In this document: piece by piece, positions 41,633 to 44,768 of the stretch | Position numbering within the stretch: position 1 is the first letter of the stretch | Layout: each line of letters starts with the position of its first letter | NCBI GenBank assembly: GCA_024401455.1 | Contig: JAKSLA010000023.1 | Coordinates: 1 to 44,768, forward strand | From: Paludibacteraceae bacterium | GTDB taxonomy: Bacteria; Bacteroidota; Bacteroidia; Bacteroidales; Paludibacteraceae | Direction of reading: 5' to 3' | DNA length: 44,768 nt | Made by a program: the position numbers and the translations under genes | Notes under the pieces: model-generated | Database searches by the model: none | Seen by the model: the letters and a program-made list of their open reading frames with translations, nothing else | Told to the model about the DNA's origin: nothing

Positions 41633-42223
41633 ATGCAAGACGTAGCAAAAAAACGTGTCGCCTTATTTTTCGGCTCGTTCAATCCCATCCACATCGGACA
41701 TTTGGCCTTGGCCAACTACATAGCAGAGTTCGCCTCTGTTGACGAAGTGCGATTTGTCGTTTCTCCACAAAATCCATTCAAGCAAAATATGGAATTGTTG
41801 GACGACAAGATTCGATTGGAAATGGTGGCTGCCGCCATTGCTGGCTATGCTAAATTTTCGGTGACAGACATAGAATTTTCCATGCCCAAACCCTCCTACA
41901 CTTGCGAAACATTAAAGGCGCTTTCCGAACAAGAGCCCAATACGGATTTCATTTTGGTTATGGGGGCAGACAACATCGTCTCTTTCGGCAAATGGAGACG
42001 ATACGATTGGATTTTGGAGAATTATCAGTTGATGGTTTATCCTCGTCCTGGCTATTCTACCGATCATCCGGCCGAGTGGGAAAATGTCTCAGTCATTGAA
42101 GCCCCAATCTTTGAAATCTCCTCCACCCTCATTCGTCAGGCCGTAAAAGAGGGAAAGGATGTACGCTATTTTGTCCACCACAAAGTGATGGAGATGATTA
42201 ACGAGAGGAGTTTGTACGTATAG
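41633..42223 (+). CDS. nadD: Nicotinate-nucleotide adenylyltransferase
   Basis: NadD joins ATP to nicotinate mononucleotide to make deamido-NAD in NAD synthesis. The chosen ATG at 41633 gives 196 residues. A longer frame from 41588 would start inside the hairpin at 41577-41607, so it is rejected. Motifs seen are FFGSFNPIHIGHLALAN (GxFxPxHxGH nucleotide-binding), FVVSPQNPFK, FILVMGADNIVSFGKWRRYDWI and the C-terminal ISSTLIRQAVKEG. No separate promoter is visible, so expression is likely by readthrough of the upstream hairpin. Confidence 0.94.
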   Translation: MQDVAKKRVALFFGSFNPIHIGHLALANYIAEFASVDEVRFVVSPQNPFKQNMELLDDKIRLEMVAAAIAGYAKFSVTDIEFSMPKPSYTCETLKALSEQEPNTDFILVMGADNIVSFGKWRRYDWILENYQLMVYPRPGYSTDHPAEWENVSVIEAPIFEISSTLIRQAVKEGKDVRYFVHHKVMEMINERSLYV

Positions 42224-42234
42224 GTTTCATCCTC

Positions 42235-43017
42235 TTACAACTCTTCAATCAAATAAGATTCATTGCGGGGAAGAGCCACGACCTTGGCATCGACAGGCAA
42301 TTTAGAAGAAACTGTATCAACTGCCAATTGTGGCAAATTATTCTCCTTACTCAAATGACACAGGCACACCTGCTTCAATCGTGACGTTGCGTGTTCGGAA
42401 AGAAGATTGGCGGTGTCGGTATTGCTCAAATGTCCATTCGCACCCGAGACACGCATTTTCAAAAATTCCGGATAACGACCGTTTTTTAGCATCTCCTTGT
42501 CGTAATTCGCCTCGACGACCAAATAATCAGAGTCGGACACAAAACGTCTTAAATCGTCCGTAGGAGCCCCTAAATCGGTCGCCAACGTCAACCGCATCTC
42601 TCCTATTTCAATCACAAAGCCGGAATTGTCTGTTGCATCGTGCGGCAGAGGGAACGGAGTGACTTGGATATCTCGTATTTTCACGGTTTCCCTACTTTTG
42701 ATGACTCGTTTATTGGCTGGAGACAGTTTTTCGGTAATCTTTTTATTGAACGCAATTCCCCAATGCACCTTTTCGGTTGCATAGATGGGCAAATGGTATA
42801 TCTCGCCTAACGTGGCTACGGATTTGATATGGTCATAATGGTCGTGCGTCACAAAGACAGCGTGTATATGGTTCATTTCCAGCCCTATTTCCTTTAGTTT
42901 TTTCCGAATGGTGCGGGAACCTATTCCTGCATCAATCAAAACACCATATTCTGAAGTCCCTATAAAATAACAATTGCCGCTGCTTCCGCTTGCCAGACTT
43001 AAAAAACGAACATTCAT
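42235..43017 (-). CDS. MBL-fold metallo-hydrolase (YycJ/WalJ-like)
   Basis: The 260-residue protein is a two-metal beta-lactamase-fold hydrolase: LASGSSGNCYFIG, then the metal motif HDHYDH (His58, His60, Asp62, His63), PLPHDATDNSGFVIE with another metal His, and NGHLSNTDTANLL near the end. It best fits the YycJ/WalJ group, which includes 5'-exonuclease-like and cell-wall-related proteins; substrate not known. The gene is 11 bp from and convergent with nadD, with its own good promoter. Confidence 0.9.
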   Translation of the reverse strand: MNVRFLSLASGSSGNCYFIGTSEYGVLIDAGIGSRTIRKKLKEIGLEMNHIHAVFVTHDHYDHIKSVATLGEIYHLPIYATEKVHWGIAFNKKITEKLSPANKRVIKSRETVKIRDIQVTPFPLPHDATDNSGFVIEIGEMRLTLATDLGAPTDDLRRFVSDSDYLVVEANYDKEMLKNGRYPEFLKMRVSGANGHLSNTDTANLLSEHATSRLKQVCLCHLSKENNLPQLAVDTVSSKLPVDAKVVALPRNESYLIEEL

Positions 43018-43038
43018 AACCTAATCTTTTTCAGATTG

Positions 43039-43069
43039 CAAAATTACTATCAATCCTTTAAAAAGACAA
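43039..43069 (-). promoter_or_regulatory. Promoter of the metallo-hydrolase gene
   Basis: On the minus strand TTG (43069-43067) is followed after 20 nt by TAATTTTG (43046-43039), a well-formed -33/-7 pair. The leader would be about 15 nt. Confidence 0.72.
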
Positions 43070-43082
43070 TATATGACAAGAC

Positions 43083-43099
43083 TTGAATTTAATTCAAAA
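43083..43099. repeat. AT-rich palindrome related to the 51-bp repeat core
   Basis: TTGAATTTAATTCAA is a perfect palindrome around a central T and shares about 16 positions with the TTTTGAATTAAATT core of the 51-bp repeat. It lies 42 nt downstream of the AAA-ATPase gene, whose upstream flank carries the full repeat. At this base composition a chance match is possible. Confidence 0.35.
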
Positions 43100-43141
43100 A
43101 AGTTGCACTGTGGGAACAGAGAATTGAAACGCCACATGGGG

Positions 43142-44701
43142 CTACCGCCTCTTCGCCCAAATGATTCCTTCATAGACATCCACTCCGTTGACCGTTTTCC
43201 ATTCAGGCACGGTCTGCACGACTTTCTTTTTTAGGAATGAGAAAGTGATGAGATAGGCTTTCTTCAAACCACGAACGTTGGCATATTCAGATACTTGGTC
43301 TTCTCCTTTGCGTTCGTATTTGTTGCCATACCACAACTTTAGTTCTATCAAGAATTCCTCTCCTGCATAGTTGACCACAATATCCATTCGCTTGTTGTCG
43401 CGTGTCTGTGGCTCAACGTAATAATAGCCAGTGCCGTTGATGATCGGTTTTAGGAAACAAAGGAATAGCAGACGTCCTTGTCGTTCCAAGAATTCGGCAT
43501 CCTCGTCACGATACTCCTCTTCCAACAAATCCTTGAAACGCTCGATGATATATTCCATATTGAGTTTGCCGCTAAGGATATATTCGGATTTTGTGACACT
43601 TATCTTACCTGAATTTTCGCGCTGGTAACGAATCGAAAAATATTCATGGAAGATCTCCTCAAATATGGCATTATGAATCGTCACATGCCCATCTACATCC
43701 TTGATATAGGAATACATATCGGCAATTTTCAGAATCTCATCCGTTAAATTGTATGTGTATGTCTCGCCATTAACCGATATTGAATATATGAAATCCTTTA
43801 ATTCCTTATTGTTGCCCAAATTTTTTGAGATGTCATCTGCCAAAGTATTATTGCCTATTATAATATATTTGGCGGCTTTGTTGATTCCCTCGATTGTCCA
43901 ATTACCCTCTAATTCTTCATGAGTAAGGGAGCAAAGATAACTCACAAGCACAGGGTATCCCGACGTCATTCTACGGATCTCATCAGCAATCAACTTCGTA
44001 TCCATACCTGTGTGGTAATCGGATTCATACTCGTCAAGCATGCCTTTGATTCCTTCCGCACTCAATGACATGTCAACATTAAAACGGACTGCTATATTCC
44101 AAGGTGAATTGTATTTTTGCTCTTCATCGCTACGAATCTTTAATTTAAGATTTTTGACGTCATAGACACCAGCAAGAATGACCGAATGAAAGGTGGAATT
44201 CATGCCGTTCGTATCTCGGTCAAGATACTTGTTTCTCAGCATACCGAGGAAATGCAAAAACAACTGGTTGTCGGTACTTTTATCCACCTCATCAATCATC
44301 AAGACAACAGGTTTATTTTGGCTAAGGCAAAATTCAGTTATGACATCTGAAAGATCTTCAAATGTTTTGCAATTATGATTACTTTTCCAAAATTCTATTT
44401 GGCTCTGCGGTATATATGCTGCTTTCGATAATTTCGCAAATAGTCCTCTGCAAAAATCTTCCTGAGAAGAAAACATATCGGCATCAGTCTCAAAACTAAT
44501 TTGATATACTTGATATATATTTGATAATTTACCAAGCAACATCTTCATCGTTGTCGTCTTTCCGAACTGACGCGCACGGTTGATGGTGAAATATAGTCCT
44601 TTGTCAACGAGTTCGCGGATTTTCGCCAACTTGTCGTCAATATTCACCATGTAATGTCGCGCTGGATTGCAACAGCCTGTCGTATTGAATTCTTTTGCCA
44701 T
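43142..44701 (-). CDS. AAA-ATPase with C-terminal PD-(D/E)XK nuclease-like domain
   Basis: The 519-residue protein fits the AAA-ATPase_like family joined to a DUF1703-type nuclease fold, present in many copies in Bacteroidetes genomes. Walker A is NRARQFGKTTTM (about 41-52; a GKTT variant) and Walker B is VVLMIDEVDKS (about 132-142; Asp137, Glu138). The middle is helical. The C-terminus shows a D-ExK catalytic pattern: RMDIVVNYAGEEFLIELK (Asp440, Glu453, Lys455), then YLITFSF. Function in any copy is not established; mobile-element or defence roles have been suggested for similar proteins. Its promoter/leader is the 51-bp repeat shared with the 20736 gene. It is intact. Confidence 0.85.
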   Translation of the reverse strand: MAKEFNTTGCCNPARHYMVNIDDKLAKIRELVDKGLYFTINRARQFGKTTTMKMLLGKLSNIYQVYQISFETDADMFSSQEDFCRGLFAKLSKAAYIPQSQIEFWKSNHNCKTFEDLSDVITEFCLSQNKPVVLMIDEVDKSTDNQLFLHFLGMLRNKYLDRDTNGMNSTFHSVILAGVYDVKNLKLKIRSDEEQKYNSPWNIAVRFNVDMSLSAEGIKGMLDEYESDYHTGMDTKLIADEIRRMTSGYPVLVSYLCSLTHEELEGNWTIEGINKAAKYIIIGNNTLADDISKNLGNNKELKDFIYSISVNGETYTYNLTDEILKIADMYSYIKDVDGHVTIHNAIFEEIFHEYFSIRYQRENSGKISVTKSEYILSGKLNMEYIIERFKDLLEEEYRDEDAEFLERQGRLLFLCFLKPIINGTGYYYVEPQTRDNKRMDIVVNYAGEEFLIELKLWYGNKYERKGEDQVSEYANVRGLKKAYLITFSFLKKKVVQTVPEWKTVNGVDVYEGIIWAKRR

Positions 44702-44715
44702 ATCGTTCAGAAGAT

Positions 44716-44766
44716 TTAGAAATTGTTTAAATTTAATTCAAAACTAATTTGAGAGACCTAAAAAAA
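44716..44766 (-). repeat. 51-bp repeat acting as promoter and leader of the AAA-ATPase gene (copy 2)
   Basis: An exact inverted match of 20683-20733. The -7 box TAGTTTTG is at 44746-44739, about 37 nt before the ATG at 44701. The leader holds the same TTAAATTTAA palindrome. The copy runs to within 2 nt of the window end, so homology may continue outside. Confidence 0.85.
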
Positions 44767-44768
44767 TC

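Noticed and set aside
43142-44701. Calling the AAA-ATPase a defence system component
   Set aside because: Only one gene is present, with no known defence partner or toxin next to it; the family role is not established, so I kept a neutral label.
1-44768. CRISPR arrays, tRNA and rRNA genes
   Set aside because: No direct-repeat/spacer pattern, no cloverleaf and no rRNA-like segment was recognised by eye in the gaps; a covariance-model search could still reveal a short ncRNA.

Overview
The window looks like a chromosome segment of an anaerobic, plant-fibre-degrading member of the Bacteroidetes, most likely order Bacteroidales. The evidence is a Rho factor with a long N/Q-rich insert, a GldF-type permease, a type IX secretion (T9SS) C-terminal sorting domain, a DUF4293 protein, and many Bacteroidetes promoters (-7 box TAnnTTTG, sometimes with a -33 TTG/TTTG about 18-20 nt upstream). 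Most genes are housekeeping and intact. No rRNA, tRNA, CRISPR array or prophage was recognised.

Layout. 1-5031 (minus strand): a partial secreted serine hydrolase, rho, tilS and a nucleoside phosphorylase. 5242-8282: an RluA-type pseudouridine synthase on plus, then a phosphopantetheinyl transferase and gldF on minus. 8500-15953: a class A penicillin-binding protein on plus converging on the sbcDC nuclease operon. 16364-20018: a lipoprotein with an FMN-binding split-barrel domain and a Ca2+-type P-type ATPase. 20159-21908 is a small accessory island: a rearranged IS5-type transposase remnant, an unknown 242-residue protein driven by a repeated promoter, a small pseudogene with four in-frame stops, and a promoter copy with no gene. 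21931-24875: an operon reading iorB, DUF4293, GNAT, aminotransferase. 25355-28055: aspartate aminotransferase, a NifX-like protein and an AlkD-like repair protein. 28238-34948: alaS, a secreted DUF4874/DUF4832-type protein, an M23 peptidase, a MerR-type regulator and a TRIC/UPF0126 channel. 35105-38734: a 1209-residue xylanase with the order GH11-GH11-CBM6-GH8-T9SS signal. 38966-43017: HU, tsaB, yicC, gmk, nadD and a metallo-hydrolase. 43142-44701: an AAA-ATPase/PD-(D/E)XK protein whose promoter is a 51-bp exact copy of the one at 20683.

How the parts fit. The cell appears to secrete a single polypeptide that can both cut xylan internally and trim the resulting oligosaccharides. Two aminotransferases and an indolepyruvate oxidoreductase subunit suggest amino-acid or 2-oxoacid fermentation. 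The most unusual items are the multi-catalytic xylanase, the exact 51-bp promoter/leader repeat in front of two unrelated accessory genes with a decayed third copy, and several terminator-like hairpins lying directly upstream of start codons (nadD, the 21931 aminotransferase, the serine hydrolase) or inside a leader (the Ca2+-ATPase). All assignments come from reading motifs by eye; no database search was run.
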